A stretch of 64,000 nt of DNA from positions 136,501-200,500 of the forward strand of contig CANTUV010000056.1 in NCBI GenBank assembly GCA_947685225.1, given 5' to 3'. Below the pieces are notes generated by a model. It saw only the letters and a list, made by a program, of their open reading frames with translations, had not been told where the DNA came from and did not search any database. The DNA is from Garcia nutans. Lineage: Eukaryota > Streptophyta > Magnoliopsida > Malpighiales > Euphorbiaceae. Shown here one piece after another: positions 47,719 to 59,919 of this stretch. The translations under genes and the position numbers were made by a program. Positions within the stretch are counted from its first letter, which is position 1, and every line of letters begins with the position of its first letter.

Positions 47719-47991
47719 GTAAATTAAATACCTATTTTTTTCATTTTATTTTCAGTTTTTATTTCATCTTAGATCGGATCATACTCCGCCATTTTTTTTC
47801 CAGGTTTTTTTTTTTGCTAACTTTGACTAATAAATTTTAGTTTAGATTTTTGTTTCTTTACTGGATTTGCTTGTTTGCCTTGTCGGTGCTGTTTGCATTG
47901 CTTATTTACAGCATTTATCAATTTTCAGTTGCACTTTCGCTTTCAATGTTTATTTTGCTACTTAATTACGTCTTTTTCATTTCGTTTTCAG
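47719..47991 (+). other. probable 5' UTR intron of the translocator gene
   Basis: A donor CCAG|GTAAAT at 47719 and an acceptor TTCGTTTTCAG at 47991 bracket a T-rich stretch of 273 bp. Leader exons would lie at about 47500-47718 and 47992-48236. Confidence 0.6.
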
Positions 47992-48236
47992 GTATTGCGT
48001 TTCCGTTTCTTATTCTATTGGAGGACTGAGCTTTTCGAACGAATCTGGCTGATAATCCGATGAATGTCGCCGCCGGATTTGGATAATTGCATCAAAATTC
48101 TGTGTTCCGTTTGTTCTGTATATATCCAGATGTTGTAGTGACTGGACACTTGTATAGAATCCGGAGCGAGGGTCGGCTTTCAATATACATATAAATATAT
48201 TTATTTTGCTTTTGGTGGAAGCAAAAAGCAGGCAAA

Positions 48237-51200
48237 ATGATAATCAACAAGCCGCTCGTATTGACTTATCTTTACCTTTTGATCTACATTTTGCTTTCAT
48301 CCAGCGTCATCTTATACAACAAGGTAATTGCTTAGTCTAAACTTTTGGGCCATTTTATGGTGCATTGTTGCTTAACACTCCAGCTACTGGTTCTTGACAT
48401 GAATTTGACATGCTTATGATATTGGTGCCTTTTTGTTAGATTCTAGCTATAGGACTCTTTCAACTGGCTGAACTACTCTATAGTTTCATGCCAGTTGTTT
48501 CTGGTATGTTATTGTGAGACTCTATGTTATACTTGGTGTTATTCAGGGACAGGCAGAGGCATTAAGACCCTATCTTAATTTGGAATAACATATTTGGCCC
48601 TAGATTGCATGGACTTGTATCATCCTCTATTTGGCTCAAGTAATAATCTATATTTTCTATGTGCAATTATCATTCGCATGTTTAACCTGAGTGTTGAGGC
48701 TGTAATCCTCTGTTCCTTTTTTTTTCTTTTTATTTTTTTAATTTTCATTTTTGGATTGTACTACTAGTGGACTTGTGACTTTATGTTATTTTGTTGCAGT
48801 GGGTTCTTTCACCGAAGTACTTTAACTTCCCATTTCCCATCACTCTTACAATGATCCATATGGCGTTCTCAGGGATGGTAGCCTTTTTTCTTGTTCGTGT
48901 ATTCAAGGTTTGACATAATTTTCATTTCTTTTACCCTAGTATTAGTTTTTGGCTAAGATATATTTGTCAACCAGATTCATTTTTAGTCAAGTGAATCCAT
49001 ATATTAATTATTATAGTTATTAGTGGAACCTCATTTTTAGCTTTTAGTTGTTCTAGAACCTTAATAAAATAAGTGGCTTATCTCTTTGAAAAGCATGGAG
49101 AATATTATTATGTACCTTATTGACAACTTCTCACTTCCATTTTTCTTTGCTTATTAAATCATTTATTAGTAGTTTCTTTATCCTATATTTTCTTTTCCAT
49201 TATGATTTATTGCTGTAAGCTTGTTCCTGTTTAGCAATATAAAACTTTATATTCAGCATGTGATTGGAGTTCATGTGTTTTATTTAACTTGTTCTGTGAC
49301 ATGTGCTTCAAATGTCCAGTTATATTTCTTTCTCCCTCACACACACATACACGCATATGTATATACATATGAAGAGTATCTATGATGCACAGTACTTTCC
49401 TAATGCCTGACCAAAATATGGCATTGAAAGTCTTTTTTTCTTCCTGCATATTTCCTTTTTATTCTTTGTTTCCTCAAGGAAGTATTATAACTTTCCCCCT
49501 ACTTTTTATAATGATCAGGTTGTATCTGCAGTCAAAATGACTTTTGAAATGTAAGTGATGTTTTTCAAAAATCTCTTATTATTTTTATTATTCCATCTGT
49601 CCAACTTATTTTTCCTGAAAACTTTCTCTTGATGTCGCAGATATGCAACATGCGTTATACCTATAAGTGCCTTCTTTGCAGCCAGTCTTTGGTAAGGATC
49701 TTATTGTGGTTTGGAGGCACACTTCTTACTGAGAAGTGTATGATATTTTGTTCTCATCATAAAGAAAGCATTAAGTGGTGTATAATTCTGGCCGCTCTGA
49801 TGTCTGAGATAAATAAATTGTGACATTGTTAGTTAGTTCTGTTGAGCAATGAGTCAGTTTGTCTCTAATTTATGAAAGAATGTAAATCACACTTATGAAG
49901 AAGGGTTTGTTGGAGTTAGATGAATTTCCATAGCTTGGATGAAGCTTATCTAACCTTGTATAATCATAGCTCTAGTCTGCTATTTTGAGCATAGGCGAGG
50001 AAGGGGTCATTGCTTAATTACAATAACAACAATATTATAGCAGAATTTGCAGGCTCCTGCCTTTCTGCAAATGCATGTTGTTTTTATAATATGTGAACAG
50101 CCACTAATTTCCATGCTGTTTTTCTCATTGAGAAATTGGATCAAATTAAGCAAAATCAGATTCTCCAACATCTCAAAATAATTAGGATTTATGGATGATT
50201 TGGTTGTGTTACTTTTTGCTTACATATGTTCTATGCTGCTGGGTTTTAGTGAACTCATAGTGGCTGGTATATTTTTTCCCCTTTTTGAGCTAAACTTTCT
50301 GTTGTGAAAATTTTACTTGTGTCTGTTTTTACATGTAAATACCTTATTATGTGTAGTGTTATTTATGCGTCAAAACTGCATAATTAAATTATATTGGTGG
50401 GGCCTTTTACAATTTTAATTTACTTGTTTTCGTAGGTTTGGTAACACTGCTTATTTGTACATTTCGGTGGCCTTCATCCAGATGCTTAAAGCTCTAAGTA
50501 TGTCAATAAAAAAGGCAGTTAGTTCTCAGTATCATGATAAGCTCTTTATACCTGCTAGGTAGGCCCTTAAAATTAATTAATGGATTTGAATGTCACAGTG
50601 CCAGTGGCGACATTTCTCGTGGCTGTTATGTGTGGCACTGACAAAGCAAGGTGTGATGTGTTCTTAAACATGTTGCTGGTCAGTGTTGGAGTTGTCATCT
50701 CCTCATATGGGGAAATTCATTTTAATGTGGTTGGCACAGTTTACCAGGTTACAGGCATTTTTGCAGAAGCACTTAGGCTGGTTTTAACTCAAGTCCTTCT
50801 TCAGAAAAAGGGCTTGACTCTAAATCCTGTCACCAGCTTATATTACATAGCTCCATGCAGGTACTGCATTTGATGATTTGAGATTTGTTTTATTCACTAA
50901 GAAATTTGTGGGGCCAAAGTTGACAGTTTCTTTTCTTTTCTCTCCCTGTTTTTGTCTGTTATATCAACCTTTAATTTGCAATTGGACCTAGTAATTTTTC
51001 ATCTGATTTACGTGGCCGTTGAATCTATTATTGAGACGTGTTTATTTAATTTATATATCAAACCATGCATATAATATATCCATAAAACCAAGAGTTCACC
51101 ATCTTTACTGTTTGTACTAGTGTACCTATTCCATAACTGATGTTCCTTAAGACTGAAAGAATTTGCATTTAAGGGCGTGCTAATAATGAAATTCTCACTT

Positions 51201-52366
51201 TTTCTTAGTGTTTTGGATGCAGTTTTGTCTTTCTGTTTGTGCCTTGGTACTTACTGGAGAAGCCTGGCATGGAATTGTCTCAGATCCAGTTCAATTTTTG
51301 GATCTTTTTCTCTAATGCTCTGTCTGCATTGGCCTTGAACTTCTCCATCTTCCTAGTAATTGGTAGAACTGGAGCAGTCACCATAAGGGTTGCTGGAGTT
51401 CTAAAGGATTGGATATTGATAGCCCTTTCAACTATTATATTTCCGGAGTCTACAATAACAGGGCTGAATATAATTGGTTATGCAATTGGTATTTCTCTAA
51501 TCATTCAAAATGTGGACTATTTTCTGCAGATTCTGGAAGTCTAATTTAATTTTCTCTTTCCCTTTTGTACAGCACTTTGCGGTGTTGTCATGTACAACTA
51601 CTTAAAAGTTAAGGATGTCCGTGCATCTCAGCTGCCTGAAACTATTCCTGAAAGAATCACAAAGGTTAATTTTCTAATTATCCTTAATATATTAAAGCTG
51701 TTCATCTTACTTTATTCTACTTGGAACTTGTTCTGCTGAACTTGTTATTATTCTTAGTAATTAGATGATCACGATGTTGATACATCAGAAAGTAAGATAA
51801 TTTTTTGCATTTTAAACAAATTATTTTATGGTAGGAACTGAATTTTTTCCTAAAAGATTTAGCCAATTGATGGCACAATACTTGATAACTGACTTGGTCT
51901 GTGTGGAGACTGGCAGAACTAACATTTGTCTGCGTCATGGTTTTATATATCCTGTTTGGGAAATGAAAATTCGAAAATGCAATAGGCCAGCCAACTTTTT
52001 ACAAAATCTTAGTTGACAATGAACAATTCAAGTTGCTGTTTACTGTAACTACACAAGCATGCTACTTCCATTGTGTCACTACACTTGCACATGATTAATT
52101 ATTATTTATTGGTTTAGTGCTTGGAAACACTGAATCTGAGCTGAAATAATTCCATTGCCTTCCACACTATAACTTATTGGTTATCACAGGATTGGAAGTT
52201 GGAGAAGAAGTCGTCTGATATATTTACACCCAGCAACAACAATGATAACAGTGGCAGTGGTGGAGGTAGTATTTCTTCTGATTTGAATGTTGACGAGGAA
52301 GCAACTTTAATTCCATCAAGGTTATCGCACATTGGACGCACACAGTTTAGCAACCATGCTGCATGA
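48237..52366 (+). CDS. sugar-phosphate/nucleotide-sugar translocator (At3g17430 type)
   Basis: Nine exons: 48237-48323, 48800-48907, 49519-49550, 49641-49691, 50436-50497, 50599-50860, 51223-51488, 51573-51664, 52190-52366, all GT-AG, total 1137 nt, 378 aa. A polytopic membrane protein of the DMT superfamily, TPT branch, expected to have about 10 helices. Conserved blocks: SSSVILYNKWVLSPKYFNFP (residues about 21-40), AFIQMLKALMPVATFLVAV, RLVLTQVLLQKKGLTLNPVT, FSIFLVIGRTGAVTIRVAGV and VLKDWILIALSTIIFPES. The hydrophilic tail ends EEATLIPSRLSHIGRTQFSN, characteristic of the At3g17430/At1g48230 subgroup (recalled). It is expected in Golgi or other endomembranes, exchanging a sugar nucleotide or sugar phosphate. 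The substrate is unknown. The NPSN gene lies 1.4 kb downstream, convergent. Confidence 0.95.
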
Positions 52367-53771
52367 ATTTTGAACAACACCCACTGTATGCGTGGGAACT
52401 TTTTGTATCCTAAGACTGAAGAAAGAAAAACTGCTAAAGGAAGCCGGTTCAAGTTTCATTTGCATTCTACAATTTCTATAGTTTTTTTTTCCTTTATCTG
52501 TTTCCCTCCTGCATCAAATATATCTTCACGCATCAAAGTGAAGGGGCAAGAAATTTGTAACTATTAGGCATTTGCACGCTTCATCTTCTAGTTATAGTTC
52601 TGCAGATGGTAGCTTAGGACCCATAGCTGGGTGAACAAGCTCGCCGTAATATATTCTTTGGGATATTTAATTTCTTTTTGGGTAGTCCATGACAGATTAT
52701 TAAGTGCCGCTGCAGGCATCAGATTCAGCAATGCTCCTTTAAGATCAGAGTTAAATATTCTGTTCTCGGATTATTTATATAAGGATTTGTAGGATAAACT
52801 TATCCTCTGAGTCGCAATATCCACCGGCTCTCTGATGTCCAGACTGACCAGAAAGCCTGATATGTTATCATTTGTGAGCCCCCTCTCGCATAAATTGTAA
52901 AGTACGATTAATTTAATTTCAAATTCTGAAGCAGTTTAGATGGCCCGTATCAAAGAGCAAGACATTCTCTCTATTTGCTCTTGCACTCACCGATGATTTC
53001 ATGCTGAAGAATGTGATGCGGTCACCTCAAAACCTACTAGCACAATCATCGATGCAACTTGGAAGATTCACGAATAACATCCCTCCAAGTTTAATAATTC
53101 TATCTATTCCTTTGAATTTTACTTTTTCGCCTCCAAATGTACATGTTCTTGCCTCGGTGAGTACTTCAATAGAAATATGGAAGTCGAAATGCATGTTTCG
53201 TATCCGTAAAATGAGTGCGACTTTGGAAGTGAATTCCATAAAAAAAAATTAACTGTTTAATTATCTTGAAGGCTTCCCCAGTAGTTCCATAGCCGATTCA
53301 CCCCGAATATATTGCAATATGCCGTCTCAATCTGACCCCTCCTTTTTGCACCTTGACGACACAAAACCACTGACATCCAGAAGAGTTTAAGATTATAACA
53401 CACGTAACCTGTGCATACACATTGAAAGAAGTGTACGTCCCGGAGCATTCATGTACATTTTCATTTTTTCATTTCCCTTGAGGAAGAGTATATTATTTTA
53501 CTTCTGTAACTTTCCCCCATCCCCCTGGCAGAGCAAGTCAGTAAGAGTTGCAAAAGATTTACACAATGAACCATGGCATAACATTCAAAACAATACAAAA
53601 AGCCCTCACAAATGATTTACACATGATCACATACATATATGCACAACTCAAGTAAGAAATGAATTGGGAAAAAAGAAAAAAAATGGTAAATGCTCGCTGG
53701 ATAGCATTCTTCCCACTACTTAATCGAAACCATAAAAATTGAGTGGGAAAAACTACTTCTTGAAATGATGC
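52367..53771. other. 3' UTRs and convergent intergenic spacer
   Basis: About 1.4 kb between the convergent stop codons of the translocator and the SNARE gene. Probably mostly 3' UTR sequence from both sides. The open frames at 53001-53252 and on the opposite strand have no recognisable domain. Confidence 0.5.
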
Positions 53772-56725
53772 CTACGCAAAATGTTCTGGATCCCTTAGAT
53801 ACAACAGCCTCCTTGAAGGCGCTGGAGGTGCCAATCCAGGAATGTCCCTGATATCTTTGTTGTTGGGGTTGACAATCTGAACATTTACAAATTCCAATTA
53901 GACAACGGAAAATATAAAGATCTAAGGCAATTAATAGACGAACTCAAAGAGGATACCTTCACAACGATAATGGCTATCACACCACAGACAATGAGAAAGA
54001 GAAATAGCATTATACATTTGTCTGTAGCCACCTGGGAAAAGGCCAAAAAAAAAAAAAAGTTTTGTGAACAAAACATTAAACATAAAAATAACCTTGGAAG
54101 ACCAAGAACTCACTAACCTGTCTCCCAATCTCCTTCACTAGCTGCGAGGCCTTCTTAATTGAGAACTGAATTGTATCCAGCTCATTAACAATACGCCCCA
54201 TTTGCTCAGTCTGCCCAATTTTTAGTGCAAAGAATGTGCTATATTCGTTAGGAAGAAAATTAAAGGAAAAAGCAAATAAGTAACTCAAAGGAGTGACAGA
54301 TCATACTTGGCCTTTCATGGTAACAGCAGTTTGGGTTCCCACCTCAATTGTTTGTTCAACAACCTACAGGCCATATCTTTAATTAAGTTAATAATACACG
54401 AGGAAACTTTTAATGGAAACAAGTCCATGAAGCTAATTACCTTTTTAGAGCGTTCAATGACTTGATCAGTTTCATCCATTGTCTTCGTACCAGCATCAAT
54501 TAGTTCTTGATTTGACATTTCTATAAAGTGGGAAAATGAATTACGCAACGAATCTGATAGAAACTATCCTTTATGAGCACAAAATAAGAATTATACTCCA
54601 TGTTGTTTGATTCTCATTTATCTATGGGGCAACACATCATTAACTTTTTGTGTGTCAACTTTGAATTAAAATTTTGCAGCTGTATAGAGCAAAAATAGCT
54701 TTTTGATTCTACTTTTTCTTTTTTGCAATAATCAACAAACCAAAGCTTGTGCAAGAAAACATGATATTTGAGTGGGCATTATGCCTGATATTGGTTAAAC
54801 CCTTGGGCAACATTCTAAATCATAAATTTGAGGCAAACAAAAATTGGGTACCTATAAGGTTGGTATGTGTGGGCAATTAATGGACAAGCATAATTGCATA
54901 TAAAATCAAAGGGATAAATAAGTGATCAACAGAAAACATGTTTGTCAGCTTGATGTATTTGAAGCATTTCCCTAAAATCTTCCAGAAATTATGCCAATTG
55001 TAATTATGAAGCAAAATAAAATATCACCTGATGCCATTCGAACATTTTCTTCAGCTGTAGGTTCACTGCCCCCTGCTCCCATGTCAAAGAGTTCAACTCT
55101 CTTGTTACCAAGGGTATTCATATAACTGCAGTTCCGCAGTAAAGCGTTACGACAATGGAGTAAAAAAGAAGAAGCGCGTTTGAAGTTCTTTTTTTAAATA
55201 AACCCTTTAATTTTATGGACTGAATACTACAGATAAGTACAGTGCACTGTTGTATCTAAATTAGCTTGTTTCTGACTGAAGACGATACTTGCCAACTTGC
55301 TTTCCAAATGAATCACACTGTCACAAGCATCATCATAAATACAACTGGATTCCACACATTCTGAACTCCTAAACTAAGACCTCCAAATCTAAGGATAAGA
55401 GAAATAGGTGAAACTTACGTTTTTCTCAGTGCCACATAAGAATTTAGCTCTTTTATCTGCATATGCAAAGAAGAGCAAACAAAAATACAAATTATACAAT
55501 CTCAAAGAGTGTGTTCACGTCAAAGGGAGAAAAACAAGGTGTGAAAGAACTGACCATAGATTGCTTCTCATCATTGAGTTGCTTATTTACTTCAGGAGGA
55601 TTTTTGCTCTCCTCATCTTTAATTTCTCGATCAAACTCTTTAATCAATCTGAAATAGTTTATATACAAGAATTTACTTGGCTTCCAACAGAAATATAAAA
55701 CCCAATAATAAAACAGTTAAAGAGTTCTGAACAATATAACTGTTATAAGATGTGAAAATTGAAAAATAGAAACCCGATACCTTTTACACTCCCTCATCTT
55801 CCCCGTAAGTTCCTCCAGCTGTTTACTTTGTCTGTTGGAATCTTTGATTTTATCCAGCCTCTGGAAACCATTTCTGCATGCATAAATTTAAAAATTTCCT
55901 TCAACAATATTAGGATAGCAATCACAAAATGGCATGTGCACATCGCATCTATGCATATGCGCAATCAGACACAGGTAATGCAACAATTTAAGTAATTGAA
56001 ACAATAGTTGCACATAGAATCAGAGGAAAGAACCTAATCGCAAAATGAAATTAAATGCTCAATGACACATCGAGGGCACCAAAGAACTGTGAAGAAGGGC
56101 GAAACATGAATTCCTATTGAATTCTATTGTATTGAGAAATACAATAGAATTCTATTGTATTGAGAAATGCTCATACCTAACAATGTCCAGACTTTTAGCA
56201 CATCTAGAATTCATCCAATCACTAGCTAGCCGGACCTTGAAAAAACGTTTGATATTGTAATAGTATTGGAGCTTCATTCAGTTAGCATCCAGTAGAACAA
56301 TGGCACGGCCAGGAAAGGCTTTCACCATTTGTTACTAATAAGATGAAGCAGCGATCAAATGCCCCAATGATCACAGATAAAGACACTTGAAGTAAAAAAC
56401 CCATAGCTAGAGTAAGAGTGAGAAGGAGGTGGGCAACCAATTGCTAAACAAGTAAGAGAATGAACATTTGGCAGCAGATGAATGCTTAGATGAAAAGATT
56501 TGTGCATAAAGAGAGGGAAAAAAAAAGACGAAGACGCCAGCAAATAAAAATGAACAGATAATATGCTACAAGCCAATTTGTTCCCAGATCTCCATATAAA
56601 AAAGATGCGAAATTTGAAAAGGTAGAAGAAGCTAGAAAGAGAGATTACGAGAGAGCTCGAAAATTGTCCTTAATTTCACCATGGATCTGCTCCAATTGAG
56701 GGCTCATCTGCAAGTCGGTCGCCAT
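53772..56725 (-). CDS. NPSN13: novel plant SNARE (Qb), NPSN family
   Basis: Ten exons: 56649-56725, 55781-55873, 55555-55648, 55419-55456, 55028-55125, 54441-54520, 54307-54363, 54118-54210, 53957-54031, 53772-53876, GT-AG, total 810 nt, 269 aa. The N-terminal helices begin MATDLQMSPQLEQIHGEIKD, followed by a charged region (LIKEFDREIKDEESKNPPEV). The Qb SNARE helix is in exons 6-8 (NQELIDAGTKTMDETDQVIE ... MGRIVNELDTIQFSIKKASQ, with the layer-zero Gln in TIQFS). A C-terminal membrane anchor (CIMLFLFLIVCGVIAIIVVK) is followed by a short tail PAPSRRLLYLRDPEHFA. NPSN proteins act with syntaxins such as KNOLLE/SYP1 in vesicle fusion at the plasma membrane and cell plate (family knowledge). Length and tail fit NPSN11/12/13; the neighbours favour NPSN12 or NPSN13. 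Confidence 0.95.
56110..56168. repeat. short direct/inverted repeat in SNARE intron 1
   Basis: GAATTCTATTGTATTGAGAA occurs twice with a 28-bp period, and the unit is partly self-complementary (CTATTGTATT with AATACAATAG), so it can fold. Confidence 0.75.
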
Positions 56726-57000
56726 GTCGTCGAATTGAGTGGCCCGAAATGTTGAAAATCCCCGGCTACAAGCAACGGAAGTCGATCTGAATTTGGCGAT
56801 TAAACTTCAAACGACCATCGGTTTTTTGATTGGTGGAAATTCGAAAAGTAACAGAGTGCTAGAGGAAAAAAATCGAGTAAAATGGTTCGAGAAATTGGGG
56901 AAATTTCAGAAATTTAGGGTTAATGAGACAACCTGAAATATAGACAAGCGAAATAGAAAGAGAGAGAAGCGCTGTCCGTGTCTGCTAATTCCAACATTAT
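56726..57000 (-). promoter_or_regulatory. SNARE 5' leader and promoter region
   Basis: Region upstream of the ATG at 56725. It includes a GA-rich stretch at 56945-56970. No core element is exact enough to call. Confidence 0.35.
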
Positions 57001-58334
57001 TATATTATTAACAAAACAAAAACAAATGAAATTATGTGCGCAGCGAAGCGAATGTCTAAAATGAGCCGTTACAACGCCGTAACTGTATATCGTGAGATTT
57101 TAAGAGTGGGTGAGCTGTCCAATAACTGGAAGTAATATACCATTTTCTCATTTGTCTTTTCTTTATTTCTTTCCGCTTTTGTTGATTTAATACATTTATC
57201 CTATATGATTAATAATATATTAGTGTCAAATATATTTGATCACTATTCTTTATTTTTTAAAAAAATAAAAATAAAAATATTATTTTAATTTTAAAATTAA
57301 AAAAATTAATAATTTTATTTAAATATATAATTTTATTTATATTTAATTTAATTCATTTGATAGTTATCTTTAAATTTATTAAACAGTAATTAATTTAATT
57401 ATTATTTATAAATGTCAATCGACATTCAAAATTTTATTTAAATTTTTATTTATTTTGAAAATAATAAATGAAAAAAAATAAAAAAAAATGTGATTTCTCT
57501 AATTTCTTTTATTTAGACACTACTAAAAAAATTGAATGAAATAAAAAAATAAAAATAAATTTTTTCTATTTCCTTCAAATACATTAAAATATTTTTTATC
57601 AATTTAGAGAGAAGAAAAAAAATAAAAAATTATAAAATTATTAATGTATTTTTTTGTTAATTTAAAATTATGAGAATATAATTATAAAAACAAACTTTAT
57701 ATATTTTATTTTTTAAAATCTTAATTTGATAACTAAATAAAATAAAAGAAATAAAAATTCAATTATTTTCATTTCTTTTCTCTTTTTTTTTCCTTTATTT
57801 TTTTATTACGCTTATAACAAATGGCTAGAACTTCAAAATGTCAAAATGTGCATTACTTAGGGCAGCAATGCGATACATTGATAAAATAAAGACAAATAAG
57901 ATAAGAGAATAATTTCGTTTTAGAGCCGTAGGAACGGCTGAGCCAACAAGAAAATTTAAATATTAATTTCAATTTAGTGTTGTTGGAAATGTGTTGTAGA
58001 TGAAGTGTTTAATAATGATAATAATAACTTTTTTAAAAAATCATACTTCCTTACCTACGTACTACATTCAAATATATTAAATAAGTTCACTTTTAACTAC
58101 TGGTAACTGTAATATTTTCAAAATTTAAAATTAAAACATTAATTTTATTATTATACATATTATTTATTTTTTCTTTATCACCTCGACTCTATTTTTTTTT
58201 TACAGAAAAATCAAATCATTAAAAGAAGAACAAATATAAAGAGATAAAATAAATGATCACTAATTCTCAAGTCAATAGATCTATCACAATATATCCAAAA
58301 CTAAGATTTTTATTCACTCCAATAGAATTAAATC

Positions 58335-58357
<23 letters not shown>
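57001..58357. other. intergenic, very AT-rich
   Basis: Long A/T runs and no supported gene. A (TTA)n microsatellite at about 58336-58366 forms the target area of the next element. Confidence 0.5.
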
Positions 58358-58366
<9 letters not shown>

Positions 58367-58367
<1 letters not shown>

Positions 58368-59746
58368 GAAAAAGGCACCAATAAGCCCTTTAAATTACCG
58401 TTTATATATATATAAGTCTCTAAAAAAATTTTAACTTAAATAAATACGAATTTTTTATAAAGATATTTTTTAGGTCCCTCCATTAACAGAAAAAGAAAAA
58501 ACATTATTTGTAATCCGATGTGGCACTGTCAAAGGAAAAAAAATATTTTTTATTATTATTTAAGAGTATCCAAATCTAATTAACAGGAAATAATTTCTAA
58601 CTCTCAAAATCTCTGCATTTCTCTATTCCAAAACCATGAAAATCTATTTGCTTACAAAATAGTTGAATAAGAGAGATTTGTGATTTTAGAAAGAATTGAA
58701 GTTATGAGTTCATGAACAACTTGAAACTTCAATCTATACAAGAAATAAATCTACAAATCACACTTGGAACTTCAATTGCATTCCATACATAGATAAAGAA
58801 AAAGTATGAAATGTGATAAAATCCAGCATTAAAATAGTCCATGGACAACACTTTTTTACCTGGACATCTAGAAAAACTTAACCAGAAAAATGGCCCAAAG
58901 AAAGAAGAAAAGGAAGAAAATTTAAGAATCATAGGTGACAAATAAAAGAAAAATTAAGCCAAATGGTTTGGCGTAGCTCAGTTTTGATTTGTCTAAATTT
59001 TTGGCTCAGTAAGCCTAGAATAATATGCAATTGATGTTACCATTTTCAGCTTTCATAGATGGAAATAGGTAAGCAATAAAATTTTTCATATATATACTTT
59101 TTCAAAATTTTCTCAGCAAGCAAATAGAGAATTCACAAAAAAAAAGGAGAAAAAAAAGCCACCGACAAAATAGCTAATTCAAAGTAATGTTATATTTAGC
59201 AAGAACTCATTTTGATCAAAGTAATTAATATTCAAAAGAAAAAGGGAAAAAATATTATTAAATTACATAAAACAAGAAGAAAAAAATGCTAATCTTGCAA
59301 TTGGAGTCCATGAACAAGAATGAAAAAAAAAAAAGAAAAAGAAAGTAGCAACCAGATCTCAAAGGAGCTATCTTTAGTGAGAAATCAAAGAAGGGTCTCA
59401 ATCAATTTTTCTCTTTTCTCTTTTCCTCCTTCAGAGAAACAAAAAGAACATAAAAGAATAGATTTTGAAGTAGAGAGATTTGATTAACAAGAATAAGAAG
59501 GAGGAGAAGAAGAAGATTTCAATGATGTTAGAAGCCCCAATCAGTTAGTGAGACCCGTCTTATATTAAAAATTATTTTCACCTAATAATATATATTAGTG
59601 TTTATATAATGTTTTTTCTTTTCCCGTTAATAGAGAGACCTAAAAAATAGCTTTATGAAAAATTTGTGTTTATTTGAGCCAAAAAAAAAATTAGGGGCTT
59701 ATGTGTACCTAAACAATAATTTAAAGAGTTTATTTGGACATTTCCC
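58367..59746. mobile_element. Mutator-like non-autonomous element (1.38 kb)
   Basis: Inverted terminal repeats of about 130 bp: AAGCCCTTTAAATTACCGTT, AAATAAATACGAATTTTT and GATATTTTTTAGGTCCCTCC at the left match the complement of the right end (AAACTCTTTAAATTATTGTT, AAATAAACACAAATTTTT, GCTATTTTTTAGGTCTCTCT). Flanked by the 9-mer TTATTATTA on both sides (58358-58366, 59747-59755), although the left side is a TTA microsatellite, which weakens it. The interior (about 58600-59560) is unrelated to the ends and shows no transposase, so it may be captured host sequence. The open frame at 58729-58941 (minus) has no domain I know. Confidence 0.75.
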
Positions 59747-59919
59747 TTATTATTATAATCATGATACGATATTCAACTTTTTTTCTTTGTGGTATTTATA
59801 TTTTATAGTCATTTTACATTATAGAACCTAGAAAATAGACAGAATAATAGAATTGAGAAAACCATTAATGTCCTTTTATTATGAGCCAATAAAAACTGAG
59901 ATAGATACACGATTGTCTT

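Noticed and set aside
53001..53252. Possible small gene between translocator and SNARE
   Set aside because: Open on both strands at once, no domain, and located in the expected 3' UTR region of convergent genes.
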